From contig NZ_AUWQ01000033.1 in assembly GCF_000455205.1 (NCBI RefSeq), positions 1 through 64,000 on the forward strand: a stretch of 64,000 nt of DNA, written 5' to 3'. The notes below the pieces were generated by a model, which ran no database searches, was not told the origin of the DNA, and was given only the letters and a program-made list of their open reading frames with translations. Position 1 is the first letter of the stretch. Each line of letters begins with the position of its first letter. Position numbers and translations under genes: made by a program. This DNA comes from Mycobacterium sp. UM_CSW (lineage in GTDB: Bacteria; Actinomycetota; Actinomycetes; Mycobacteriales; Mycobacteriaceae). Below are positions 15,267-23,216 of this stretch, piece after piece.

Positions 15267-18200
15267 ATGACCAAAGAGTCCGCTCCGTCCAGGGCAAGTA
15301 TCGGCGCGTTTGGGGCGCTAGGCCGCGTCGTCGTGCGCGCGCCCTGGCTCGTGATCGCCGCCTGGGCCGCCGTGGTGGCGGTGCTGGCCGTGGCTTTCCC
15401 CCCGCTGACGAAGGTGGTCGAGGGCCAGACGGTGCAACCGCTGCCGCCCAAGGCGATGGCCGCGGCCGAGCAGATGGCCAAGGACTTCGGGGAATCCGCC
15501 CAGAACGTGCTGATCGTCGTGCTGACCGACAAGCGGGGTCTGCAGCCGGCCGACGAGGACGCGTACCGCCGGCTGGCCGCCACATTGCGCGACGACACCC
15601 GCGATGTGACCGGCGTGCAGGACGTCGCGACCACGCCCGCCCTGCGCCCGCTGATGGTCAGCTCGGACAACAAGGCGTTCTACCTGGCGGTGATGCTGCG
15701 CGCGCCCGCCGGGTCGCCCGAGTCTTCGCGGGCGTACCAACGGATCACAGACACCGTCAAGCACTCCACCGCGGGCACGACGCTGACCGCGGACGTGACC
15801 GGGCAGGCCGCCATGGTTGGTGACATGTCGCTGGTGACCGCCCGCGACTTGCACATCACCGAGATCGTCACCGCGTTGTTCGTGCTGATCATCCTGCTGG
15901 TGATCTACCGGCGGCCCGTGACCGTCTTGCTGCCGTTGATCACCATCGGGGTTTCGGTCGCGTCGGCCCAAGGCGTGGTGTCCGCGCTGACTCAGGTCGG
16001 ACTCGGCATCTCCGCGCTGACGATCGGGCTGATGACGGCCATGATCTTCGGCGCCGGGACCGACTACGCCGTGTTCCTGATCAGCCGCTACCACGAGTAC
16101 ATCCGGTCCGGCGTCGAGTCCGACCTGGCCGTGCAAAAGGCGCTCAGCTCCATCGGGGAGGTGATCGCCGGGTCCGCGGCCACTGTGGCCGTCACCTTTC
16201 TCGGCATGGTCTTCACCCGCCTGCCCGCATTCACGAGTATCGGTCCGGCGCTTGCCATTTCGATCGCGATCGCGTTCCTCGCCGCCGTCACGCTACTGCC
16301 TGCCATCCTGGTGCTGGCCGGCCGGCGCGGTTGGGTGGCGCCGCGCCCGCCGCTGACCGGACGCCTGTGGCAGCGATCCGCCGTCCACCTGGTCCGCCGC
16401 CCCAAAACGCATCTGCTGGTGAGCCTTTCGGTGTTGATCGCGCTGGCCGGGTGCGCGGCCTTCCTTCGGCCCACCTTCAACGACCGCCTGCAGTTGCCGC
16501 GGTCGGCGCCGAGCAACGTCGGCTTCACCGCGATGGAGAACCACTTTTCGACGAGTGCCCTGCTGCCGCAATACATCTACATCCGCTCGCCTCAGGATCT
16601 GCGGACGTCGCGCGCCCTGGCCGACCTGGATCAGATGGCGCAACGCGTGTCACAGTTGCCCAACATCGCCGCGGTGCGAGGCATCACGCGGCCCGACGGC
16701 CAGCCGCTCGATCAGGCCAAGCTCAGCTCCCAGGCCGGGGCGGTCGGTTCCAAGCTCGAAGACGCCTCGACGCAGATCAGCGACCGCACCGGCGACCTCG
16801 ACGCGCTGACCCGCGGCGCCGACCAACTGGCGGCAAGCCTCGCCGAGATCCGCGACCAGCTCCGCGGCGCCAGCGGGCCCATGACCCAGCTCACCGCGAC
16901 GCTGAGCCAGGCCCAGCAACAGCTCGGCGCGGCGGCCAACCTCCTGGACAACGTGCGCGGGCTGGCGAACGGGTCCGTGTCGGCGCTGGCCGGCGCCGTC
17001 GCCGCCGCGGGGTTCGCGGAACCGCCCGCGGCACAAGGCGTGCAGTCGGCCGTGCAGAGTCTGACCACGCTGTTGGCGACGGCGTCCCACAGCCTGCGCG
17101 CGGCCGGCGGCAATACCGCCGGCATGGCGCAGAAGATCACCGGCCTGCAGGCCGCCGCCGACCAGCTGGCCGACGGCAGCCGACGGCTCGCCGACGGTGT
17201 GCGGACACTCGTCGACCAAACCAAGCGGATGGGCACCGGAATGAACCAGGCGGCCGACCTGCTGCTGTCGATGAAGCGTGACGCCACAGGGCAGTCCATG
17301 GCGGGGATGTACATCCCGCCGCAGGTGCTGAGCTCGAACGACTTCAAGAATGCCGCCAAGCTGTTCATCTCGCCCGACGGGCATTCCGCGCGCTACCTGG
17401 TCGAAACGAAGTTTGACCCGTTCAGCACGGCCGCCATGGATCAGGTCGCGTCGATCCTCGACACGGCGCGCGCCGCGCAGCCCAACACCTCGCTCTCGGA
17501 CGCGTCGATATCGATGGTCGGCACGACGGCGATGTACAGCGCGATTCGCGGTTACTACGACCATGATGTTCGATTGATCGTGGCGCTGACGCTTCTGATT
17601 GTCTTCGTGATCCTCATCCTGCTGCTGCGCGCGATTGTGGCGCCGCTGTACCTCATTGCCTCCGTTGTGATTTCGTTCCTGTCGGCGATGGGCGTGGGCG
17701 TGGTCTTCTTTCAGTTCGTGCTCCATCAGCAGATCTACTGGAACGTGCAGGCCACGGCGTTCATCGTGTTGGTCGCCGTCGGAGCGGACTACAACCTGCT
17801 GCTGATCACGCGGATTCGTGAGGAGTCGCGCACGGGCGTGCGCTCGGGCATCATCCGCGCGGTCCGTTCGACGGGTGGCGTCATCACCTCGGCCGGCATC
17901 ATCTTCGCCGCGTCGATGTCCGGCTTGCTGTTCGGCAGCCTCTCGACCATGGTGCAGACCGGGTTCATCATCGGCATGGGCATTTTGATCGACACCTTCG
18001 TGGTTCGCACCGTGACCGTCCCGGCCCTGGCGGCATTGGTCGGCAAGGCGAATTGGTGGCCGTCCAGGACGAAAGCGAGCTTCGCCAGGATTCCGGTCGC
18101 TCTAGCCGGCAACTGCATTCACAGCGACACCTCGCACGCCCTGGCCACGAGCAACATTCGCCGTTCCGCGGCGCACCGGCGGCACGAGCTGTCTCCGCAG

Positions 18201-18377
18201 AGCGAAGGGACACGCCGCGTGCCCGTCGCGGGGAACCGGCCGCGGCGGGGGACCGGCGGTGCGCCGTTCGCTCCGGGCTATCCACCCTCGTCGCGGAATC
18301 GCAAAGCCAACGCGTCGCCCGCGCCGGTATCGGTGAGCAGTTTGCGCAGCAGGGCGGTCAGGTCGCCGATCTCCTGA
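15267..18377 (+). CDS. MmpL-family lipid transporter
   Basis: 1036 aa RND/MmpL exporter. TM1 lies at about residues 25-45, a first periplasmic domain follows, TM2-6 span about 195-350, TM7 about 385-405, a large second periplasmic domain with long helical repeats (about 410-765), then TM8-12. Proton-relay Asp-Tyr pairs are D266-Y267 (GAGTDYAVF) and D841-Y842 (VGADYNLL). Resembles the MmpL10/MmpL8 group. SD GAGGGG before the ATG. The last 100 or so residues after KANWWPSR are basic and unlike MmpL tails, and the last 100 nt overlap the opposite-strand marR gene, so the stop may have shifted by mutation. Presumably exports the lipid acylated by the upstream enzymes. Confidence 0.9.
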   Translation: MTKESAPSRASIGAFGALGRVVVRAPWLVIAAWAAVVAVLAVAFPPLTKVVEGQTVQPLPPKAMAAAEQMAKDFGESAQNVLIVVLTDKRGLQPADEDAYRRLAATLRDDTRDVTGVQDVATTPALRPLMVSSDNKAFYLAVMLRAPAGSPESSRAYQRITDTVKHSTAGTTLTADVTGQAAMVGDMSLVTARDLHITEIVTALFVLIILLVIYRRPVTVLLPLITIGVSVASAQGVVSALTQVGLGISALTIGLMTAMIFGAGTDYAVFLISRYHEYIRSGVESDLAVQKALSSIGEVIAGSAATVAVTFLGMVFTRLPAFTSIGPALAISIAIAFLAAVTLLPAILVLAGRRGWVAPRPPLTGRLWQRSAVHLVRRPKTHLLVSLSVLIALAGCAAFLRPTFNDRLQLPRSAPSNVGFTAMENHFSTSALLPQYIYIRSPQDLRTSRALADLDQMAQRVSQLPNIAAVRGITRPDGQPLDQAKLSSQAGAVGSKLEDASTQISDRTGDLDALTRGADQLAASLAEIRDQLRGASGPMTQLTATLSQAQQQLGAAANLLDNVRGLANGSVSALAGAVAAAGFAEPPAAQGVQSAVQSLTTLLATASHSLRAAGGNTAGMAQKITGLQAAADQLADGSRRLADGVRTLVDQTKRMGTGMNQAADLLLSMKRDATGQSMAGMYIPPQVLSSNDFKNAAKLFISPDGHSARYLVETKFDPFSTAAMDQVASILDTARAAQPNTSLSDASISMVGTTAMYSAIRGYYDHDVRLIVALTLLIVFVILILLLRAIVAPLYLIASVVISFLSAMGVGVVFFQFVLHQQIYWNVQATAFIVLVAVGADYNLLLITRIREESRTGVRSGIIRAVRSTGGVITSAGIIFAASMSGLLFGSLSTMVQTGFIIGMGILIDTFVVRTVTVPALAALVGKANWWPSRTKASFARIPVALAGNCIHSDTSHALATSNIRRSAAHRRHELSPQSEGTRRVPVAGNRPRRGTGGAPFAPGYPPSSRNRKANASPAPVSVSSLRSRAVRSPIS

Positions 18378-18781
18378 GGCGTCAGATGCGCGGCGATGTG
18401 GTCACGCAGGCCGCCGTGCTTGACCACCTCGTCGACGGTCTCATCGCCCAACGTGGTCAACGTCAGTGTCACGGTGCGTCTGTCTTCTTCGCCGCGCTCG
18501 CGTGAGATGTAGCCGCGTTGCACGAGGGTGTCGACCAGGCGGCTGGGGCTTCCCGTTTCACAGACCAACCGCTTCCCGAGCTCGGCGAGTGTGAGCGGGC
18601 CATGCTGCTTCACCACCTCGAGCACCTCGGCTTGGGCCGGGGTCAGGCCGGTCTCCCGCAAGCTGGTGGCCATCATCCGACCGCCCTCTCGCTGGGCGCC
18701 GAGGATGAGGTAGCGGATGCGGTCGAGGTCCGCGGCCGGCCTCGACGGTACCCGGTGTGCTTGCCGCACCGATTGCTTCAT
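18278..18781 (-). CDS. MarR-family transcriptional regulator
   Basis: 167 aa winged-helix regulator. TPAQAEVLEVVKQHGPLTLAELGKRL gives the recognition region, CETGSPSRLVDTLVQRGYISRE the recognition helix and wing, and REDRR-type (EEDRRTVTLTLT) follows, as in MarR. Start at the ATG at 18781 supported by AAGAGGGGA upstream; a GTG at 18805 is possible. It lies between mmpL (convergent) and a divergent oxidoreductase pair, and may control either. Confidence 0.85.
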   Translation of the reverse strand: MKQSVRQAHRVPSRPAADLDRIRYLILGAQREGGRMMATSLRETGLTPAQAEVLEVVKQHGPLTLAELGKRLVCETGSPSRLVDTLVQRGYISRERGEEDRRTVTLTLTTLGDETVDEVVKHGGLRDHIAAHLTPQEIGDLTALLRKLLTDTGAGDALALRFRDEGG

Positions 18782-18826
18782 GACGTCGATATCCCCTCTT
18801 GACACCTGCTCCCGACCAAGCGTATC

Positions 18827-18854
18827 AATGACGCATCATTAGTGATATGTCATT
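18827..18854. promoter_or_regulatory. Candidate MarR operator
   Basis: AATGAC (18827) and GTCATT (18849) are inverted arms; AATGA-CGCA-TCATT forms a second nested palindrome at 18827-18840. The site is in an A/T-rich divergent gap 46 nt upstream of the marR start. Confidence 0.5.
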
Positions 18855-18884
18855 AATTGACGTGCCATGAATTAAGGGGTTCTG

Positions 18885-18986
18885 ATGCTCGTAGAGTTCG
18901 CCAGCCACGACCATGCCCACTTCGGTGACAGCGACGGCACGCCGCGCCAGCACATCGGCTACCTCGCAAACGGCGCGGCGGCATGA
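18885..18986 (+). CDS. Small ORF (33 aa) coupled to reductase gene
   Basis: ATG preceded by AAGGGG at 7 nt, an excellent RBS. Encodes a 33-aa acidic, His-rich peptide (starts MLVEFASHDHAHFGDSDG) and ends in an ATGA overlap with the next gene's start at 18983. No known domain. It may be a real small protein, a translational-coupling leader, or the remnant of a longer gene. Nothing upstream in frame suggests a truncated domain. Confidence 0.4.
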   Translation: MLVEFASHDHAHFGDSDGTPRQHIGYLANGAAA

Positions 18987-19975
18987 GCGCGGACAACGTT
19001 TTCCTGCTGGGGGCGACGGGTGTTTCGGGGCGCAACATCGCGCGCCGCCTGCATGACCACGGCCTGGCCCTGACGCTGGCGGCCCGCGACGGCGACCGCC
19101 TCGACGAGATGGCCGGTTCGTTGCCCGGTTCGCGGGTGCTGGCCGGCGATCTCCTCGATCCGGGGCCACTTCCGGACTCTGTCTCGCTCGTCGTCAACAC
19201 GGTCGGACCGTTCAGCACGCATGCGCAACCGATACGCCAGGCCTGCCTCGAGCAATCGGTTCCCTACCTGGAAATCGCGAATGAGCACGACGCCGTCCAA
19301 CAGCTCCTGTCCCTCGATTCGCAAGCGCGGCAACGGCACATCCCGATGCTCACCGCGGTCGGCATGGGCCCGACGGTGGCGGAAGCTTTGCTTGCCGAGG
19401 TCATCACCGGCGCGAGCCAACCACCCGCCGACGTTCGGCTGATCACCGCTCCGGCGGGCGAGGTGCTCAGTCCGGGATTGCAGGCCACGTTCGCCGACGC
19501 CATGGCCCGCGGTGCGATCTGGCTCGAGGACGGCGAGTTGCGCACGGCGCCGTTCGGTTCCGGCATGGCCGAGGTTCACCTGGGCGGCCGGAACCGACCG
19601 GTCTTGCCCGCGCCAACCGCCGACGTCGTCGTGGCGCAGCGAATGAGCAACGCGCGCAACGTGACAGGGTTCTTCGCGGCCCCGGGCGGCCTCGCGGGTG
19701 CCGGCGACGACTCCTACGTGTACGTCGAAGCGCGGTGGCCGGACTGGCGACGGCGCGGCCGACAGGCCCGGATGGGCAACGGCAACGAGGTTTCGGCTGC
19801 CATCGTCACCGAGACCGCGATCCGCATCCTGGCCAGTGACCGAGCCGCGATCGCCGGAGCATGGACACCGGTTAGCCTCTTCGGGCCGACGGTCGTGTTC
19901 GACGCGACTTCGATGGAGGTCACCGATGTAGCGCCCGAACACGTCTGGGTGAAGACCGCCGAGGCCGTCGAGTGA
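18983..19975 (+). CDS. Saccharopine dehydrogenase-like NAD(P)-binding oxidoreductase
   Basis: 330 aa. N-terminal Rossmann motif FLLGATGVSGRNIARRL, then LAARDGDRLDEM and LVVNTVGPFSTHAQPIRQACLE, the pattern of saccharopine-dehydrogenase-like and trans-acting enoyl reductase proteins. VPYLEIANEHDAV corresponds to the conserved Y-x-D/E-x-x-x-E region. Family members reduce lipid or amino acid intermediates. Begins in an ATGA overlap with the small ORF and ends in a GTGA overlap with the metallo-hydrolase, so the three form one unit. Divergent from marR. Confidence 0.75.
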   Translation: MSADNVFLLGATGVSGRNIARRLHDHGLALTLAARDGDRLDEMAGSLPGSRVLAGDLLDPGPLPDSVSLVVNTVGPFSTHAQPIRQACLEQSVPYLEIANEHDAVQQLLSLDSQARQRHIPMLTAVGMGPTVAEALLAEVITGASQPPADVRLITAPAGEVLSPGLQATFADAMARGAIWLEDGELRTAPFGSGMAEVHLGGRNRPVLPAPTADVVVAQRMSNARNVTGFFAAPGGLAGAGDDSYVYVEARWPDWRRRGRQARMGNGNEVSAAIVTETAIRILASDRAAIAGAWTPVSLFGPTVVFDATSMEVTDVAPEHVWVKTAEAVE

Positions 19976-20721
19976 CCGTCGGCGCCGTCGCCGTTCATCG
20001 GCTCGGCGACCGGCACGTCAACTTCTGGGCCGTCGCGGAGGGCGGCTGGGTGACACTCGTTGACGCCGGAGTCCCCAGGCACTGGCAGCACCTCGTCGCC
20101 ACCCTCAACGCGGCCGGCTACGGCATCGAGCACATCACCGCAATCGTGTTGACCCACGCGCATTTCGACCACCTCGGACTGGCGGCCCGCATACAGCGCG
20201 TCACCGGCGCGCGCATCTGGGTCCACCACGCCGACGCGTCGCTTGCCGCCCGACCGCGGGAGGTCCGCACGTACACGCCATCGGAGCGCCCGGTATTGCC
20301 GTACCTGCTGCGCCATCCCTCGGCGATCCGGGCTCCTCTGCACTTCGCGAGGATGGGGGCGCTGAAAACCCAGGGCGTCGCCGAAGTCAGCACGATCACC
20401 TCGGATGGTGAACTCGACGTCCCCGGCCGGCTGCACGCTTTCCACACCCCGGGACACACCCCCGGCAGCAGCATCTACCTGCTCCCGGGCGGGACGGGAG
20501 CCTTCACCGGAGACGCGCTGGTGACCCATGACGCCGTCGGGCACCATCGCGGTCCCTGCGCAATCTGCCGGGGCATCACCCACGATGGAGAGCAGGCGCT
20601 GGCGTCCCTGCGCAAGATGATCCGGCTAGACGCTGCCGTCGTTTATCCGGGCCACGGCGAGCCCACCGCCACAAGCCTTTCCGAGGCAGCGTCGGCCGCG
20701 GTTGACTACGGGGTTCACTGA
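19972..20721 (+). CDS. Metallo-beta-lactamase-fold hydrolase
   Basis: 249 aa. Dinuclear zinc motif H62-x-H64-x-D66-H67 (THAHFDHLG), then a distal His in FHTPGHTPGS, Asp in FTGDAL and terminal His in YPGHGEPT, so all ligands are present. Glyoxalase II-like thioesterase or lactonase activity is plausible. GTG start overlaps the upstream stop by 4 nt. Substrate unknown; pairing with a reductase suggests sequential action on one metabolite (inference). Confidence 0.85.
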   Translation: MTVGAVAVHRLGDRHVNFWAVAEGGWVTLVDAGVPRHWQHLVATLNAAGYGIEHITAIVLTHAHFDHLGLAARIQRVTGARIWVHHADASLAARPREVRTYTPSERPVLPYLLRHPSAIRAPLHFARMGALKTQGVAEVSTITSDGELDVPGRLHAFHTPGHTPGSSIYLLPGGTGAFTGDALVTHDAVGHHRGPCAICRGITHDGEQALASLRKMIRLDAAVVYPGHGEPTATSLSEAASAAVDYGVH

Positions 20722-20735
20722 GCTCTTTGCTCATC

Positions 20736-20797
20736 GCCGAGACTGCGTACAGATCGCGTTCGGTCGGAAAAATCGCGCGCTGAGCGCAGTCTCGGCG
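20736..20797. repeat. Long-loop inverted repeat
   Basis: GCCGAGACTGCG (20736-20747) and CGCAGTCTCGGC (20785-20796) are perfect 12-bp complements around a 37-nt loop that itself holds CG-rich partial complements. It lies between convergent genes, so it may also end transcription. The right arm TGAGCGCAGTCTCGGCG recurs with one mismatch at 15094, indicating a dispersed element. Confidence 0.6.
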
Positions 20798-20804
20798 AGA
20801 CTCG

Positions 20805-21488
20805 TCAGCGCAGTGGGCGGGTGGGCCGCTTGTCCTTTGCCGCGAATTCCTGCTCGGGCCGTCCCGTCGTGCCGTACCGCAACCCGACGGAGACGTCGCC
20901 GGTGGTGGCCAGGCCCGCGAGATACCGTTGGGCGGTTGCCCGCGATATCCCGATCGCGGCGGACACCTCGGCGGCCGACATGGGTTTCTCCGAGGCGCGC
21001 AAGGCTTGCAGCACAAGCTGTTTGGTGGAGGAAGCGGCGAGGGTGGGCGGTGCCGCGGGAGCGACCCGGGGACGCAGCGCGTCCAGTGCCGCGTCCACGT
21101 CGCTGGAGCTCAGGTTGGGGCTCGCCAGAATCTTGCGGTAGCGCGCGTAGCCGGCCAACCGCGCGGCCAGCTCGGTCGTCGCGAACGGCTTGACGAGGAA
21201 GCTGAGCGCGCCAGCCGACATCGCGGCGCGGATGGTGGCCGCCTCGGTCGCCGCCGTCAATACCATGCTGTCGCCATGCAATTCGCGGACGAAGTCGATT
21301 CCGGAACCGTCGGGCAGGTACACGTCGACCAGCGCGAGGTCGACGGCGGGGGCCTCCCGCGCTGCCGCCAACGTGTTCACGGTGGCGGTCACGGTGAAGC
21401 CCGGCAGCGTGTTGACCACCTCGGCGTGCAGGTTGGCGACGCGGAAGTCGTCGTCGACCACGAGCACCGTCAGGTCTGCGTCGCCCAT
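20805..21488 (-). CDS. CitB/DcuR-type response regulator
   Basis: 227 aa. Receiver domain with acidic pocket D12-D14, phospho-acceptor D55 (LALVDVYLPDGSG), T79 and K100 (FLVKPF). After a Pro/Ala linker, a helix-turn-helix with MSAAEVSAAIGISRATAQRYL, as in CitB/DpiA regulators. Overlaps the kinase gene by 19 nt. Regulators of this class respond to di- and tricarboxylates. Confidence 0.88.
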   Translation of the reverse strand: MGDADLTVLVVDDDFRVANLHAEVVNTLPGFTVTATVNTLAAAREAPAVDLALVDVYLPDGSGIDFVRELHGDSMVLTAATEAATIRAAMSAGALSFLVKPFATTELAARLAGYARYRKILASPNLSSSDVDAALDALRPRVAPAAPPTLAASSTKQLVLQALRASEKPMSAAEVSAAIGISRATAQRYLAGLATTGDVSVGLRYGTTGRPEQEFAAKDKRPTRPLR

Positions 21489-23155
21489 TGCGCCTCCTCA
21501 ACCATCACGCCCGGCAGCCGGGCGATGAATTCCGCACCGCGCAGCGCCAGCTCCGGATTGCCGGGGCTGGCCAGCCACAGGTCACCACCGAGGGCGCGGC
21601 TGATCTGCCGCGACAATGCCAGCCCGATGCCGCGGCCGCCCGGTATGCCGGAGTCCGGCTTGGTGGACGTGCCCTCGGTGAAAAGGTGCTCGACGAAGTC
21701 GGGCGCGACGCCATCACCGCTGTCGGCCACCGTGATATGCAGCGTCGTACCCTCTTGCAGCAGTTCGACTTCCACCTGTTTGGTGGCGTTGTCGCTCGTG
21801 CGGGCCGCGTCGATGGCGTTGTCGAGCAGGTTCCCGACGACGGTGGTGACGTCGACCGGCAGCACCAGTCGACCGGACACCCAGGTGTTTTCACCGATCG
21901 TCAGCGTCACGCCGGCCTCGCGGGCGGCGGCGCCCTTCGCCGCCAGGAACGCCTGCAGGTAGGCGTCGCGGATGGCGTCGATGCCGGGCAGCGCGGATCC
22001 CAGCGGGCCCGACCCGAGGAGCTCCTCGAGATATTGCAGCCCCTCCTCGACGTGGCCGCCGTGCAACAGGCCGGTCAGCAGGTGCAGGCGGTTGGCGAAC
22101 TCGTGACGCTGGGCGCGTAGCACCGTGCTCATCACCTGCACAGCGTCGAGCTGGCGGGTCAGCGACTCGACGTCGGTTCGGTCCCGCACCACCAAAACCG
22201 TTCCCAGCGGGCGTCCTTCGCGCGACACGGGTCGCGCCGAAACCACGACGATGCGCTCGCCGACCGTCGCCAGCGTGGGGGTCGCATCGGCGGCGTTGAA
22301 CACGTCGAGCACGCGCGGGGTCAACCCGACCTCGTCGACGGGCCGGCCCGTTTCATTGCCGATCTCGAGCAGCCGGCACGCCTCGTCGTTGACGAAGGTC
22401 GTCTTGCCGAACGTGTCGGTGGCGAGCACGCCCTCTCCGATGCCCTGCAACACCGCCGCCTGGCTGCGCACCAGCTCGGTGATCTCGGCCGGCCGCAAAC
22501 CCAGTGTCAGCCCTCGCCACCGCCGGGCCAGTAGCACCGATCCGGCGACCGAGATCAGCAGCAGGGCACCAGCCATGGCACCCAGCACGACGAGGTTCTT
22601 CGAAAACTGCTCATCGAAAGCCTTGGTGGAGAGGCCGACGATGACCACCCCCAGCACCCGATTGGAACCTGGTTCGAACACTGGGACTTTGGCGACGATC
22701 GCCCGCCCGAAGATGGTGGAGTCATGAGACACCGACTCGTGTCCCGCGGCCGCCGACGAAATGTCGGCATTGACGTGGTGCCCCAACCTGTTGCGGTCGG
22801 GATCCGCGACCCTGATGCCGCTTGCGTTGGTTATGACGACGAACGCCACGTGGGTGCGTTGTTGAACCCGGGTTGCAACGCCCTGGATCGGACCGGTGGC
22901 AAGTTCGCCGACCAGTTCCGGGCTCGGGGTCAGCGGCCCGTTGTCGTAGCGAGCGATGTTGGTGATCACCGTGGGGGATGAGGCCACCACACGGGCGATA
23001 TCGGTGGAGTGGACGTGGTATTGACTGTCCAGCCGCGCGCGGTTGAAAACCGCGAACAACACGAAGGCGATGATCAGCGTCAGCGTCACGACGACGAGCT
23101 GCAGCACTAACACCTGCGTGGCGAGTCGCAAGTCGATGCGACCCTTGGCGGCCAT
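21470..23155 (-). CDS. CitA/DcuS-type sensor histidine kinase
   Basis: 561 aa. TM1 at about 17-38, an extracytoplasmic PASp/CACHE sensor domain (about 40-180, with THVAFVVITNASGIRVADPDR), TM2 at about 188-210, a cytoplasmic PAS (LQGIGEGVLATDTFGKTTFVN), H351 in the SpoOB-like H-box AQRHEFANRLH, and HATPase boxes N (NLLDNAIDAA), G1 (DSGDGV) and G2 (GGRGIGLAL). Typical for citrate/C4-dicarboxylate sensing. No transporter or catabolic gene for these acids is adjacent, so the signal is open. A TAGGGT box lies 7 nt before the ATG. Confidence 0.9.
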   Translation of the reverse strand: MAAKGRIDLRLATQVLVLQLVVVTLTLIIAFVLFAVFNRARLDSQYHVHSTDIARVVASSPTVITNIARYDNGPLTPSPELVGELATGPIQGVATRVQQRTHVAFVVITNASGIRVADPDRNRLGHHVNADISSAAAGHESVSHDSTIFGRAIVAKVPVFEPGSNRVLGVVIVGLSTKAFDEQFSKNLVVLGAMAGALLLISVAGSVLLARRWRGLTLGLRPAEITELVRSQAAVLQGIGEGVLATDTFGKTTFVNDEACRLLEIGNETGRPVDEVGLTPRVLDVFNAADATPTLATVGERIVVVSARPVSREGRPLGTVLVVRDRTDVESLTRQLDAVQVMSTVLRAQRHEFANRLHLLTGLLHGGHVEEGLQYLEELLGSGPLGSALPGIDAIRDAYLQAFLAAKGAAAREAGVTLTIGENTWVSGRLVLPVDVTTVVGNLLDNAIDAARTSDNATKQVEVELLQEGTTLHITVADSGDGVAPDFVEHLFTEGTSTKPDSGIPGGRGIGLALSRQISRALGGDLWLASPGNPELALRGAEFIARLPGVMVEEAQWATQT

Positions 23156-23162
23156 GGAAGGG

Positions 23163-23168
23163 ACCCTA
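23163..23168 (-). promoter_or_regulatory. -10 box for leaderless sensor kinase gene
   Basis: TAGGGT on the minus strand with a 7-nt spacer to the ATG at 23155. Confidence 0.4.
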
Positions 23169-23178
23169 CCGCGCGGGT

Positions 23179-23207
23179 GAGCACAATGCGCGAAAGTCGG
23201 TTATCGT
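23179..23207 (+). promoter_or_regulatory. Shared motif copy C and possible -10 box
   Basis: GAGCACAATGCGCGAAAG repeats the opening of the papA and mmpL upstream blocks. TATCGT at 23202-23207 is a possible -10 box, 9 nt before the GTG at 23217. Confidence 0.4.
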
Positions 23208-23216
23208 CTGCACGCC

